Shown here: positions 9,766 to 21,630 of the stretch, piece by piece
Numbering within the stretch: position 1 is the first letter of the stretch
How the letters are laid out: the number at the start of each line of letters is the position of its first letter
DNA from: Dactylorhiza incarnata
Taxonomy: Eukaryota > Streptophyta > Magnoliopsida > Asparagales > Orchidaceae
Direction of reading: 5' to 3'
Assembly: GCA_033032865.1 (NCBI GenBank)
Contig: JAWHQI010000099.1
Span: 8,395,004-8,459,003, forward strand
DNA: 64,000 nucleotides
Program-made: the position numbers and the translations under genes
Notes under the pieces: generated by a model
Database searches by the model: none
What the model saw: the letters and a program-made list of their open reading frames with translations, nothing else
Told to the model about the DNA's origin: nothing

Positions 9766-11026
9766 TGTTGGATCTTGAGGTGCCCTTAGAGGGGGGGGGT
9801 GAATAAGGGCCTTTTAGAAAATATGATTTTTACTTAAGAATTTTAAAACAACTTTTACTTTTCTAAAAGTTACTTATAAAAATTTCAAACTAATGTAATT
9901 TTTAGAATAAATTCAAACACAAATTTCTAAGTTAAAGATTAAACAACCATATTTGCAATTAAAGAAAAAGTCATAACTTTATAATTATGAAAATCACATA
10001 CAAATAATATGATCTTAACAATGCTTAAGATCAAGGCACAAATATGATAATAACCCTTTTACAATTTGTGTTTAACAATCCTTCTCCCAAGGATCGGAAG
10101 GCTATCACTTGTCTCTCTCTAGACCAAGCCCAAGCCTATCCTCTAGATCTTCCCAAGATCTAGACGTAGCACACAAGGCCACGATTTCCCACCAAGCCAC
10201 GCAAGGACTTGGACGCTCCACACATGGAAGCGATTTTCCCCTAAGCCACGCAAGGACTTAGACGTCACGCACAAGGAGACGATTTCCCTACCAATACAAA
10301 ATGAAATGTATATAAATGAAAATACAATATGAAAAGAACAACTCCCTAGAAATTCAGATCTCTGAAAGGAAGGTTGAAGCCTTGAGATGATCGATGATGA
10401 AGAAGCGCGCCCGATCTCGTCTTCAATCTCAAACCTTCTAAGCACAAATGGGAGTTGATGAGGTTCTGGAGCTCTCTGGTTCGTATGCACTCAGGGAGGG
10501 ACTTGAAATTATCAATACTTCGAATGCACGAACAAAAGGAGCCAATATATAGAAATTCGCTGTCGCCTGGGCGACATCGGCTGTCAGAATTTTCGACAGC
10601 GCTAAACTGCCGCTCGTAGTGCTGTCGTACGGGCAGTTGTTGTAACCTCCGAGCTGTCGCCTGGGCGACATCGATGTCGGATTTCCGACAGCGCAAAACT
10701 GTCGCTCGTAGTCCTGTCGTGCGGGTAGTTGCTGTAACCTCCGAGCTGTCGCCTGGGCGACATCGATGTCGGATTTCCGACAGCGCAAAACTCCCGCTCG
10801 TCGTGTTGCTGTGGGGGAAGTTGTTGTAACTTCTCTGCTGTCGCCTGGGCGACATCAGCTGTCGGAAAATTCCGACAGTGAAAATTTCATACTCTCAAAT
10901 TGAGCTCCAGCAGAATTGTGAACATCTCATACCTGTTACCTGCACACCATTAATAAAAATAGAATCAAATACAAACGGGACTTTGTTATTATCAAACCGG
11001 AAGAGTGCGAAACGCATGCTCCAACA
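9766..11026 (-). repeat. 3' LTR of Sirevirus
   Basis: The 1,261-bp LTR matches 26751-28017 with scattered substitutions of a few percent by eye, and differs in a G run (9 here, 15 in the other copy). On the minus strand it starts tgttggagcatgcg and ends gatccaaca. Four palindrome units at 10560, 10654, 10746 and 10838 lie upstream of a TATA box at 10542-10552. Confidence 0.92.
10542..10880 (-). promoter_or_regulatory. LTR promoter: TATA box and four palindrome units
   Basis: The minus strand reads ctatatattgg at 10542-10552. Upstream lie four units spaced 92-94 bp, each pairing a TGTCGCCTGGGCGACA palindrome with a gctgtcggaa…ttccgacagc palindrome. The same motifs occur in the 5' LTR at 27550-27872, with the TATA box near 27535. 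The arrangement suggests binding sites for dimeric factors; that role is inference. Confidence 0.7.
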
Positions 11027-11310
11027 ATCTCCCCCTTTTGATAATAACAAATCCGTATAAAAAGAAATCATGTCTATTTAGGTTGTTGATTTTGACATAT
11101 GATGTGTGCACAAAAAATAACATGATATATTCCTCTTAAAAGTAATCTCCCCTAGATGAATGCTCCACCTAAATGAATGCTCCCCCTAAATGAATGCTCC
11201 CCCTAAATGTTATAGTAAATTGAAATGATGTATTGTTTAAGTTGACTATTTAGGTGTAATAGTTCTTTGATTTCTTGAATATACTTATAATTCTCCCCCT
11301 TTTGGTATTA
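11027..11310 (-). other. Polypurine tract cluster next to 3' LTR
   Basis: Adjacent to the LTR, the minus strand reads ttatcaaaagggggagat, the plus-strand priming tract. Related tracts recur at about 11145-11212 (three to four gggggagcattcattta units of 17-18 bp) and at 11290-11307 (ctaataccaaaagggggag). Multiple polypurine tracts are a reported Sirevirus feature. Confidence 0.75.
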
Positions 11311-12360
11311 GCAAAAGGTAATATGAAATGAATGAGTAGTTCTTAAGGGAAGAGATAGGATGGAGAAAATAAGAGTAAGCGGAAGCACTTGTTGGGAAAA
11401 TGATTGAAGTTCTTGAAGTAATAGTAATATGTCATAGTATTGAATAAACTCATGAATAGGCGGTATAGCCATATGAAGTAATAAAATAAAATAACTTAAA
11501 CATGATTAAGGTCATTTTAAAGTATCATGAAAAGACACAATTGTGTATAGAAATTTGGAATATTTTCGGTCCAACTCTCATGAGATGAATGTTTATATAA
11601 CATAATGATGTGTACAAGTGATACTTAGATCAAACATATGAAGTTATTTAATGTACATGATCATTGGAATATAGAACATAATATAAGCATATAAAGACAA
11701 CTTTGACCTTGAAGAGATAGAATAATAAGAATGGAATACCATTTTTCTTTTGCACAAGACACTTTACAATTCTTTCCAAGGTGCTTAACCTCACAATGCT
11801 TATTAAGACTTATCAGGAGGGTAAGTAGTGCTTGGTGGAGTATCCTTGTCTTTAATTTAAACTCCCTTTTTTTGTGATCACATATTTTGTGATATCTTAA
11901 TTTCGAGATATTTATAATTTTTTAATTGACCAAGGATCTACGAATTCACTTGAATCGCAAAAGATGGTGTATATTTTGTTGTGCTAACAAATCAAGGTTG
12001 AAAGTAGTATTTATGAAGTGCCATTGTATTATGTTAAAGCAAATATGATTCATGTATATATTAAATAGAAAGACATATGTATGGATCAAAGAAGTGAACG
12101 TGATAGTTCATTATTATATATAAACAATTTCTCATACTTAGAGGCATGCGAAAACAATTTCCAATAGTCTAAACAACTTAGTAGGAGTGTCAATACGATG
12201 ATAGATTGGAAATGAAATCATATAATCATGTAATAGCCATTTTTTTTAAAAAAATAAAAAGCACATGTTTGGCATCAATTCATGAGTTGTAGCATTAATA
12301 ATGACATATAACTATTGGAAAGCATCAAAGGGTCCAAAAACTGAAGATTAAGCAAATCGG
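11311..12360. other. AT-rich non-coding Sirevirus segment
   Basis: This lies between the polypurine tracts and the antisense promoter. It is A/T-rich with no recognisable coding frame on either strand. It may hold the 3' part of the element's own transcript and upstream sequence of the antisense gene. Confidence 0.5.
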
Positions 12361-12363
12361 GAG

Positions 12364-12514
12364 CTGTCGGAAATTTCCGATAGTCACTATCGCCTGGGCA
12401 ACAGCTAAAAATATAAATACGGCTTAAAACCGAGTCAAACCCTATTGTGCACCATTTTCTGGACTGAAAGGCGAGAAGAAGCTGTCGGAGTTCGGCGACA
12501 AACCTAGATTTAAG
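12364..12514 (+). promoter_or_regulatory. Promoter and 5'-UTR exon of the antisense gene
   Basis: A palindrome ctgtcggaaatttccgatag (12364-12383) and tatcgcctgggcaaca (12389-12404) stand directly before a TATA box, atataaatac, at 12411-12420. A first exon would start about 30 bp further and end at AAG 12514, followed by the donor gtatgg. The palindromes match those in the LTR promoter. Transcription is inferred from sequence only. Confidence 0.55.
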
Positions 12515-13046
12515 GTATGGGGTTTTTTGATTTTGAAGTTTTTGACTCAAAAGTTTTAGAGATTTGTGATTTTGGAAAGGAGAGAAGATGAAAAATGTGT
12601 TTTTCATTTTACCTTTGATGAATGGTGTAGATCTTTGAATTTTTTGTGTATAAAAGGTGTAGATCTAGTGTAAATCAAGTGGATCTTGGTGGATCTTGGT
12701 GAAATATGTTTGGATTTTGTGATTTTTGGGGTGTAAGTTTTGTATTTTTTTTATATGGTTTAATTTCAAAAACTGAATATTTTTCTTTTGAAGAAGGTTG
12801 AAGAAGATGAATAGTAAGGATGTGTGAGAAGATGTAGTTTTGTTCTAGAAAGAAAGAAAAAGAAAAAAAAAATTTGTTAATAGAAATATAGCTTGATTTT
12901 TAGTAGATCTGGAAGTTTAGACGAAAAAATTAAAGAAAAGTTCACTAGAGTACTGTCGGAAATTTCCGACAGTCAATATCGCCTGGGCGACATCGTTCCA
13001 GTGCACAGAACTTGTTTAATTCATTTTTGTTATGTTATGTTTGCAG
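12515..13046 (+). other. Predicted 5'-UTR intron of the antisense gene
   Basis: The donor taag/gtatgg at 12514/12515 and the T-rich acceptor tatgtttgcag ending at 13046 bound 532 nt of T-rich sequence, typical of plant introns. The ATG follows one base after the acceptor. The intron contains another palindrome pair (ctgtcggaaatttccgacag near 12954 and tatcgcctgggcgaca). Prediction by eye; an RNA read across the junction would settle it. Confidence 0.5.
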
Positions 13047-13649
13047 AATGGCTTCCAGTTCTAAGGCACGAAGGAGTACGTCTGAAGATGCGCATAGTTC
13101 GTATCAAGTTTACCCTGTGATTGAGAAAGCAATAATGGGGCTATCAAAAAATGTAAAATTTGACTCTCCGAAGCATGATCATATCTATGATCGTCTTGCG
13201 AATGCAGGTATAATTTCAATAATCACAGCAGATACGTTCTCATCCTTTTTGATTCGAGAATTTTATAATCATTTGGAAGACCCGAGTTACACTAAATTAG
13301 ATGGGGGAGTGAGATCTAGAATCCAAGGTCAACAAGTGGAAATAACACATGTTGATCTTAGAGAGGAATTCGGTCTTCTTATGAGTGAACATATGCCGGA
13401 TATAGTGGAGAGCTATAGAAAGGATAGAGATTGGACTCTTGTAAACATGAGTTTACATGGAAGTCAAAAGAAGACCCTAATCACTGAAGTTTCTTCACTC
13501 ACTCTGGATGCATATTTAGTCCAAGATATATTAAGGAACTCGGTTATGTTAACAAGGGGAGATACAAGAAGTATCACAGCACAGTTGACGCTGATTACAT
13601 ACTTTATTATGGAGGAGGAACCTTTTGTTGTAGCGGACTTCATCCTTTC

Positions 13650-14935
13650 TGTTGGAACCAAAGCTTTTGATTTGAGTTAGGATCCATCCTTTTGTTAAAT
13701 CTAATAATTTAGATTAATCTAAATTAACACAAATTAAATATGATGCGATCGAATCGGAGAATATACTTAAGCAAATAATATAAGTTCTCTACGTTCGACA
13801 AATGTCGAACGACGCTCGACAAATAGCCAGACAGCGCTCGACAAATATTCATCAGAACAGCGTTCGACAAATAGCGAACGACGCTCGACAAACTGAATCC
13901 AGCCAGTCTCAGCGGTCGACAAGTGAAGACAATTGCTCAGCACATCAAAAGGCGCTCGACAAATCTTCAGAAAGGCGCTCGACAAATGCCGTTCAGTGCT
14001 CGACAAATACTAGCCAGAGCTCGACTAATATTTTATTTTGCTATCTTTCTTTATAATATTTAACTTAGCCGTTGCAGATCAATAAATACTATAGCCATTG
14101 CAGATCAGCTTTAATGAACAGAAACGGCAGGTTATCTTCTCGAGGAGTCAAATCATTGATGGAGACCTAAGCTTTTTCCTTCTTCCCGAGAGAAGAATTC
14201 AAGTTCAGGGCAAGGGTCCTCAGATTATAAAGAAGAAGAAAAAGGAGAAAGATGATAATATGAAGTACACACACGACCGAAACACAGAGAGCAAAAAAAT
14301 CTATTCTTTTCTTTGCTAACACTTTCATGCAGATTACATACATCCTGAGACACAAATCACAACTACTTGCTCAGGATCATCACTGCACAAAAGGAAAGAA
14401 ACTGTGTACAATCAAAAGGAGAGACCTCCAGAACTGTCATCCTTCTATATCAGACAGGTGGAGCTCTTCAACATAATATTCAGATCCATTCAACACCATA
14501 TCAGGATCTTCAAGAGTCTTCTCATACAGAGAAGAACATTATATTTTCTGTTTTTCATTACTCTTTTTCCTTCCTCTCTTGTACAGGGTTATAACTCCCT
14601 TCAAAAGTTAATCTCGGTGATAGGGCACCTTAGCAAAAACCTGCAGTTTGGTTAGAGCACCTTATCAACAGCTCACCTGGTGTGAGGGCACCTTATCAAC
14701 AACCTCATAGTGGATTCCTACCAGTGGGTAGAAGAGTAGATGTACCCAGTTGAGGGGAACTACTATACATCTTGTGTCATCTGGATGTTTGTTTTGTTTT
14801 TTTTTTGCACTCTCACTGCTTGTGTTAATTACTCTTTCAGCAAACACATATAAATATACATATCATTTATTTTGAAACCAAAACTTAATCATATCTTTTA
14901 ATAAAGTAAATAAGAACTAAAACACTCCACTTTCA
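13650..14935 (+). repeat. First LTR of tandem gag-only element
   Basis: The 1,286-bp LTR starts tgttggaacc and ends cactttca. About ten copies of gcgctcgacaaat (variants gttcgacaaat, ggtcgacaagt) occupy 13793-14030. The minus-strand frames across these repeats are artefacts of the repeat. Confidence 0.9.
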
Positions 14936-14937
14936 AT

Positions 14938-14952
14938 TGGTATCAGAGGGTG
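14938..14952 (+). other. Primer-binding site, tRNA-iMet type
   Basis: The sequence tggtatcagagggtg starts three bases after the LTR and matches the initiator tRNA-Met 3' end. An identical site follows the second LTR at 17890. Confidence 0.85.
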
Positions 14953-15105
14953 TTGATTTTACCATTTCAATTTCTAGTTTCTAAAGCTTTCAATTAAAAA
15001 CTCCTGTTTCAATAAGTATTAGAGAAGTTGATTTGTTACACAGGTTAACACCTGAAATCACAAAGATCACTTAGTTCTTAAATCTGCTCTAGAAAGTTTT
15101 TTTTA

Positions 15106-15711
15106 ATGATACAAGTAAAATTTCTGTTTTCAGATCCACCTATACTTAATTTAGATAATTTTTCTTTATGGCAAGTCAGAATTAAGTTATATATGAATGC
15201 CATAGATGAAGAAATTTACAAATCTATCTTGACAGGGCCTGTTTATGTTGGCGCTGATATATCTTCTTCAAAGAAAACTACCGAAATAAAACGTGGCAAC
15301 AGAGAAACTGATGTCACTGCCCGTGTTTGCAAAATGAAGCCAGATAAATTCAAAGCTGGTACTTATGATGGGCGGACGGATAAACATAAAGAACCTTCCC
15401 CATCTACAGAACTTTCTCTATCCTCAGAAGCAGATGCCAAAGCCATGCAGATCTTGGCTCAGTCAGTGTCAAAAGACATTCTTCAAAAGCTTGAAGACTG
15501 CACCTCTGCAAGAGGAATCTGGACCTCCCTCTCTAGGATGGTAAATAAACCTTCTTCCATCTCTTCAACTAACTGTATTTTTGATGCAGAACCATCAACA
15601 AACCTAAGTGAAGAAGAAGAAGAAGAAGAACTTAGAGCTAGAGCTTTCTGCATGATGGCCATATATGGTGGTTCACATCAAATCCCAGATGCAGAAACTA
15701 AATCAGAATAG
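15106..15711 (+). pseudogene. gag: Gag-like ORF, tandem copy 1
   Basis: The frame begins at ATG 15106 and carries a copia gag N-terminus (LNLDNFSLWQVRIKLYMNAI, residues ~15-34) and LEDCTSARGIWTSLSRM. This resembles Sirevirus Gag, including an acidic EEEEEEL run before RAFCMMA. It stops at TAG 15709-15711. If that stop is passed, the frame stays open to about 15954 with a Lys/Glu-rich, possibly coiled-coil tail. It is far shorter than a complete Sirevirus Gag (650 residues or more) and has no zinc knuckle, so it is probably a truncated Gag; whether it is functional cannot be judged. Confidence 0.7.
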
Positions 15712-16610
15712 GTAAATGAGGTAAAATTAACTCCCAACTCTACCTCTATTACTTTCAAACCTAATTTTGAAATAACCATTTCTGAAAAAGAAATCTTAAA
15801 AGAAATAACAGAAATAAAAATTTTAAACAAATCTTTCATGGCAAGCACAACTAATGGGAGAAATCTCAAAATGCAAGCCAAAAGGTTTGAGCAAATTCTT
15901 AAAAAATCAAATTTATATTTTAATGAAATAAAAAGGCTAATATATTTCAAATGCTAAACCTTTCAACTCTAATAAAATTCAAAAAAGTTTTCTAATTAAT
16001 AAATTTCTCACCATTAAACTCCATCCCAATTCAAACAGCAAATCTAAAATTTACATGGATTGCTTCCATCATTAAAACTATGTTAAGACAACTTTGTATT
16101 CTTACAGACTTCTCCAAGTTAGTTTGAGCATTCTACTGTAGCTGCATTGATCAGTATTGATCATAGCACTGATTGTGAGTCTCTTCTGATAAGGGGATTC
16201 TATGAGAAAGAAAATGTCTGCAATGTTTTTATAATCTAAAGCATTCCTTAAAATCCATTAATAGCTGTAGCAATTCAAGATATTAAAAACATATTAACTC
16301 AAATCTAGATCAAATGAGTCGCTTAAATAAAATAGTTTAAAGAGTCTACAGAAGAAAATTGAAAACTAAAGCCAAGTGAGAGAGAAAAGGAGAACATCAG
16401 AGAAGCCAAGTGAGAGAGAAAATGAGAAACACAAATCTCAAACAAGACTTAAATATGTATAAAGGTTGCTGCAATTAAAAATTTTAAATAGGCTGAAATT
16501 AAAAATTTTAACTTCAAGAAATGAGCTATTGCAACTGAAAATTCTAAAAACCATTTTAAGATTACCAGGTCACTAGTTTTGATTTGATCCCAACTCAAAT
16601 AGGGGGAGAT

Positions 16611-17887
16611 TGTTGGAACCATAGCTTTTGATTTGAGTTAGGATCCATCCTTTTGTTAAATCTAATAATTTAGATCAATCTAAATTAACACAAATTAAAT
16701 ATGATGCGATCGAATCGGAGAACATACTTAAGCAAATAACATAAGTTCTCTACGTTCGACAAATGTCGAACGGCGCTCGACAAATAGCCAGACAGCGCTC
16801 GACAAATATTCATCAGAACAACGTTCGACAAATAGCGAACGGCGCTCGACAAACTCAATCCAGCCAGTCTCAGCGGTTGACAAGTGAAGACAATTGCTCA
16901 GCACATCAAAAGGCGCTCGACAAATCTTCAGAAAGGCGCTCGACAAATATCGTTTAGTGCTCGACAAATTCTAGCCAGAGCTCGACTAATATTTTATTTT
17001 GCTATCTTTCTGTATAATATTTAACTTAGCCGTTGCAGATCAATAAATACTATAGCCATTGCAGATCAGCTTTAATGAACAGAAACGGCAGGTTAGCTTC
17101 TCGAGGAGTCAAATCATTGATGGAAACCTAAGCTCTTTCCTTCTTCCCGAGAGAAGAATTCAAGTTCAGGGCAAGGGTCCTCAGATTATAAAGAAGAAGA
17201 AAAAGGAGAAAGATGATAATATGAAGTACACACACGACCGAAACACAGAGAGCAAAAAAATCTATTCTTTTCTTTGCTAACACTTTCCTGCAGATTACAT
17301 ACATCCTGAGACACAAATCACCACTACTTGCTCAGGATCATCACTGCACAAAAGGAAAGAAACTGTGTACAATCAAAAGGAGAGACCTCCAGAACTGTCA
17401 TCCTTCTATATCAGACAGGGCGAGCTCTTCAACATAATATTCAGATCCATTCAACACCATATCAGGATCTTCAAGAGTCTTCTCATACAGAGAAGAACAT
17501 TATATTTTCTGTTTTTCATTACTCTTTTTCCTTCCTCTCTTGTACAGGGTTATAACTCCCTTCAAAAGTTAATCTCGGTGACAGCGCACCTTAGCAAAAA
17601 CCTGCAGTTTGGTTAGAGCACCTAATCAACAGCTCACCTGGTGTGAGGTCACCTTATCAACAACCTCATAGTGGATTCCTACCAGTGGGTAGAAGAGTAG
17701 ATGTACCCAGTTGAGGGGAACTACTATACATCTTGTGTCATCTGGATGTTTTTTTTTGCACTCTCACTGCTTGTGTTAATTACTCTTTCAGCAAACACAT
17801 ATAAATATAAATATCATTTATTTTGAAACCAAAACTTAATCAAGATCTTTTAATAAAGTAAATAAGAACTAAAACACTCCACTTTCA
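16611..17887 (+). repeat. Second (shared) LTR of tandem gag-only element
   Basis: The 1,277-bp LTR is preceded by the polypurine tract tagggggagat and followed by the primer-binding site tggtatcagaggg. It thus serves as 3' LTR of the first unit and 5' LTR of the second. The gcgctcgacaaat cluster is at about 16754-16980. Confidence 0.9.
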
Positions 17888-18056
17888 ATTGGTATCAGAG
17901 GGTGTTGATTTTACCATTTCAATTTCTAGTTTCTAATGCTTTCAATTAAAAACGCCTGTTTCAATCAGTATTAGAGAAGTTGATTTGTCACACAGGTTAA
18001 CACCTGAAATCACAAAGATCACTTAGTTCTTAATCTTCTCTAAAAAGTTTTTTTTA

Positions 18057-18666
18057 ATGATACAAGTAAAATTTCTGTTTTCAGATCCACCTATACTTAA
18101 TTTGGATAATTTTTCTTTATGGCAAGTCAGAATTATGTTATATATGAATGCCATAGATGAAGAAATTTACAAATCTATCTTGACAGGGCCTGTTTATGTT
18201 GGAGCTGATATATCTTCTTCAAAGAAAACTACCGAAATAAAATGTGGCAACAGAGAAACTGATGTCACTGCCCGTGTTTGCAAAATGAAGCCAGATAAAT
18301 TCAAAGCTGGTACTGATGATGGGCGGACTGATAAACATAAAGAACCTTCCCCGTCTGTAGAACTTTCTCCATCCTCAGAAGCAGATGCCAAAGCCATGCA
18401 GATCTTGGCTCAGTCAGTGTCAAAAGACATTCTTCAAAAGCTTGAAGACTGCACCTCTGCAAGAGGAATCTAGACCTCCCTCTCTAGGATGGTAAATAAA
18501 CCTTCTTCCATCTCTTCAACTAACTGTATTTTTGATGCAGAACCATCAACAAACCTAAGTGAAGAAGAAGAAGAACTTAGAGCTAGAGCTTTCTGCATGA
18601 TGGCCATATATGGTGGTTCACATCAAATCCCAGATGCAGAAACTAAATCAGAAAAAGGTAAATGAG
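18057..18666 (+). pseudogene. gag: Gag-like ORF, tandem copy 2, with nonsense codon
   Basis: This is nearly identical to 15106-15711. A TAG at 18471-18473 replaces the Trp of GIWTSL (TGG to TAG), and a 6-bp shorter acidic run and a one-base difference near 18655 alter the end. The copy is therefore broken more clearly than the first. Confidence 0.75.
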
Positions 18667-19555
18667 GTAAAATTAACTCCCAACTCTACCTCTATTACTT
18701 TCAAATCTAATTTTGAAATAACCATTTCTGAAAAAAAATCTTAAAAGAAATAACAGAAATAAAAATTTTAAACAAATCTTTCATGGCAAGCACAACTAAT
18801 GGGAGAAATCTCAAAATGCAAGACAAAAGGTTTGAACAAATTCATAAAAAATCAAATTTATATTTTAATGAAATAAAAAGGCTAATATATTTCAAATGCT
18901 AAACCTTTCAACTCTAATAAAATTCAAAGAAGTTTTCTAATTAATAAATTTCTCACCATTAAACTCCATCCCAATTCAAACAGCAAATCTAAAATTTACA
19001 TGGATTGCTTCCATCATAAAAACTATGTTAAGACAACTTTGTATTCTTACGGACTTCTCCAAGTCAGTTTGAGCATTCTACTGTAGCTGCATTGATCAGT
19101 ATTGATCATAGAACTGAGTGTGAGTCACTTCTGATAAGGGGATTCTATGAGAAAGAAAATGTCTGCAATGTTTTTATAATCTAAAGCATTCCTTAAAATC
19201 CATTAATAGCTGTAGCAATTCAAGATAATAAAAACATATTAACTCAAATCTAGATCAAATGAGTCGCTTAAATAAAATAGTTTAAAGAGTCTACAGAAGA
19301 AAATTGAAAACTAAAACCAAGTGAGAGAGAAAAGGAGAACATCAGAGAAACCAAGTGAGAGAGAAAATGAGAAACACAAATCTCAAACAAGACTTAAATC
19401 TGTATAAAGGTTGCTGCAATTAAAAATTTTAAATAGGCTGAAATTAAAAATTTTAACTTCAAGAAATGAGCTATTGCAACTGAAAATTCTAAAAACCATT
19501 TTAAGATTACCAGGTCACTAGTTTTGATTTGATCCCAACTCAAATAGGGGGAGAT

Positions 19556-20824
19556 TGTTGGAACCATAGCTTTTGATTTGAGTTAGGATCCATCCTTTTG
19601 TTAAATCTAATAATTTAGATCAATCTAAATTAACACAAATTAAATATGATGCGATCGAATCGGAGAATATACTTAAGCAAATAACATAAGTTCTCTACGT
19701 TCGACAAATGTCGAACGGCGCTCGACAAATAGCCAGACAGCGCTCGACAAATATTCATCAGAACAGCGTTCGACAAATAGCGAACGACGCTCGACAAACT
19801 CAATCCAGCTAGTCTCAGCGGTCGACAAGTGAATACAATTGCTCAGCACATCAAAAGGCGCTCGACAAATCTTCAGAAAGGCGGTCGACAAATGCCGTTC
19901 AGTGCTCGACAAATTCTAGCCAGAGCTCGACTAATATTTTATTTTGCTATCTTTATTTATAATATTTAACTTAGCCGTTGCAAATCAATAAATACTATAG
20001 CCATTGCAGATCAGCTTTAATGAACAGAAACGGCAGGTTATCTTCTCGAGGAGTCAAATCATTGATGGAGACCTAAGCTCTTTCCTTCTTCCCGAGAGAA
20101 GAATTCAAGTTCAGGGCAAGGGTCCTCAGATTATAAAGAAGAAGAAAAAGGAGAAAGATGATAATATGAAGTACAGAGAGCAAAAAAATCTATTCTTTTC
20201 TTTGCTATCACTTTCCTACAGATTACATACATCCTGAGACACAAATCACAACTACTTGCTCAGGATCATCACTGCACAAAAGGAAAGAAACTGTGTACAA
20301 TCAAAAGGAGAGACCTCCAAAACTGTCATCCTTCTATATCAGACAGGGGGAGCTCTTCAACATAATATTCAGATCCATTCAACACCATATCAGGATCTTC
20401 AAGAGTCTTCTCATACAGAGAAGAACATTATATTTTCTATTTTTCATTACTCTTTTTCCTTCCTCTCTTGTACAGGGTTATAACTCCCTTCATAAGTTAA
20501 TCTCGGTGACAGGGCACCTTAGCAAAAACCTGCAGTTTGGTTAGAGCACCTTATCAACAGCTCACCTGGTGTGAGGGCACCTTATCAACAACCTCATAGT
20601 GGATTCCTACCTGTGGGTAGAAGAGAAGATGTACCCAGTTGAGGGGAACTACTATACATCTTGTGTCATCTGAATGTTTGTTTTGTTTTGTTTTGCACTC
20701 TCACTGCTTGTGTTAATTACTCTTTCAGCAAACACATATAAATATACATATCATTTATTTTGAAACCAAAACTTAATCAAGATCTTTTAATAAAGTAAAT
20801 AAGAACTAAAACACTCCACTTTCA
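19556..20824 (+). repeat. Third LTR of tandem gag-only element
   Basis: The 1,269-bp LTR follows the polypurine tract tagggggagat and ends cactttca, directly before the right duplication ctttc (20825-20829). The motif cluster is at about 19697-19930. Confidence 0.9.
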
Positions 20825-21343
20825 CTTTCCCAGATTCGGTATGCTTTTAGATTAAAACATCCAAAATGGGTGAAGATTCATACTTAGCCAATGGGGGCAA
20901 TAATTCAACGTATACTATATAAGAAGTATGAATGGATAGTTCAAGATTCGTACTTTGATGATTGTTTTCCTGAGATATAATATACGGGAACTATGAGAAT
21001 GAAGAAGACTCAGAAAAAGCCTCATCCTGGAATTGAGATTAGAGAGCCTACAATGCCTAGGGCAGGATCACTACGAGAGTCTTTAGATGATCTTCGTGAT
21101 TCATTAGAGGATCACAAGAAGGAAGTAAAGAAAGATCGTAGTAGAATGCAGAAGTTTATGAAATTTTTGGTGAAAGGTTTGAAGTTAATGCCTACTCCGG
21201 AAGAAGCGGCCGAATGGCAAATTCCAGATGAAGAACCGCCACGCCAATCGATGAGGCGGACTCGACGTGGTAAGGTCGTAAGACGAGGACCTCCAGAAGA
21301 CTGTCCAGAGAGCAGCGGGGCTGGTTATGAGGATTCTGAGTAG

Positions 21344-21630
21344 TTATCATCAGGGTGCTGCTTCTGACTGATGTCGGAATTTTTCGACATCCACTTTCAT
21401 CTGGGCGACAGTGAATATGCCCAGATTTTATTTTTTGTTATTTGAACTTGATCCTATGTTGATTTCTACTATTTTTTTTGTGAAACAATTTTATGTAATA
21501 TTAATTATGTGTGAATTTTTCTTAAGTAATTCAAATTCTATGGTTTGATTTAAAATTTAGTCTTTCTTTTTAAAATGTATAGGTTTTGTGATTTTTTTTT
21601 TAATTGTATAGGTCATTAGAAGTGATATAA
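21344..21630 (+). other. 3' flank between antisense gene and pol end
   Basis: Just after the antisense stop lies gatgtcggaatttttcgacatc (21370-21391) and a tctgggcgacag half palindrome, again the LTR-type motif pair. The rest is T-rich and could supply a shared 3' region for the convergent antisense gene and pol. No ORF is seen. Confidence 0.45.

Larger units (their letters stand above)
13650..20824 (+). mobile_element. Tandem gag-only LTR element (LTR-int-LTR-int-LTR)
   Basis: Three LTRs (13650-14935, 16611-17887, 19556-20824) alternate with two internal regions (14936-16610, 17888-19555). The whole is flanked by one perfect duplication, ctttc (13645-13649 and 20825-20829), so the tandem unit behaves as a single insertion later extended, or inserted as such. 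Each internal region has an iMet primer-binding site (tggtatcagaggg), a copia-like gag frame, and a polypurine tract (aatagggggagat) before the next LTR. No protease, integrase or reverse transcriptase is present, so mobilisation would need a partner, perhaps a Sirevirus. Confidence 0.9.
13048..21343 (+). pseudogene. Antisense gene in Sirevirus, split by insertion
   Basis: The ORF starts at ATG 13048, just after the predicted acceptor, and runs to the insertion at 13649. After the 7.2-kb insert and its duplication (20825-20829), the same phase continues from 20830 to a stop at 21341-21343, with two stops on the way (TAG 20885-20887, TAA 20978-20980). The N-terminal ~200 residues contain FLIREFYNHL, VDLREEFGL and a helical stretch ending in a TYFIMEEEPF-like motif. 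From memory this resembles the 'putative plant transposon protein' domain found in plant transposon-derived genes. The C-terminal part is charged and likely coiled coil (SLDDLRDSLEDHKKEVKKDR), ending in a basic, then acidic tail. It lies opposite to the Sirevirus genes, between pol and the 3' LTR. Function unknown; Sirevirus env-like ORFs lie in this place but in sense. Confidence 0.6.

Noticed and set aside
13650..13680. Antisense ORF ending naturally in SVGTKAFDLS
   Set aside because: These last residues are read from the inserted LTR; the true frame continues after the insertion at 20830.
13767..14006. Minus-strand frame of ~79 residues rich in FVERR repeats, seen in all three LTRs of the gag-only element
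   Set aside because: It is the reverse reading of the gcgctcgacaaat repeat cluster in the LTR; similarity between copies reflects LTR identity, not coding constraint.
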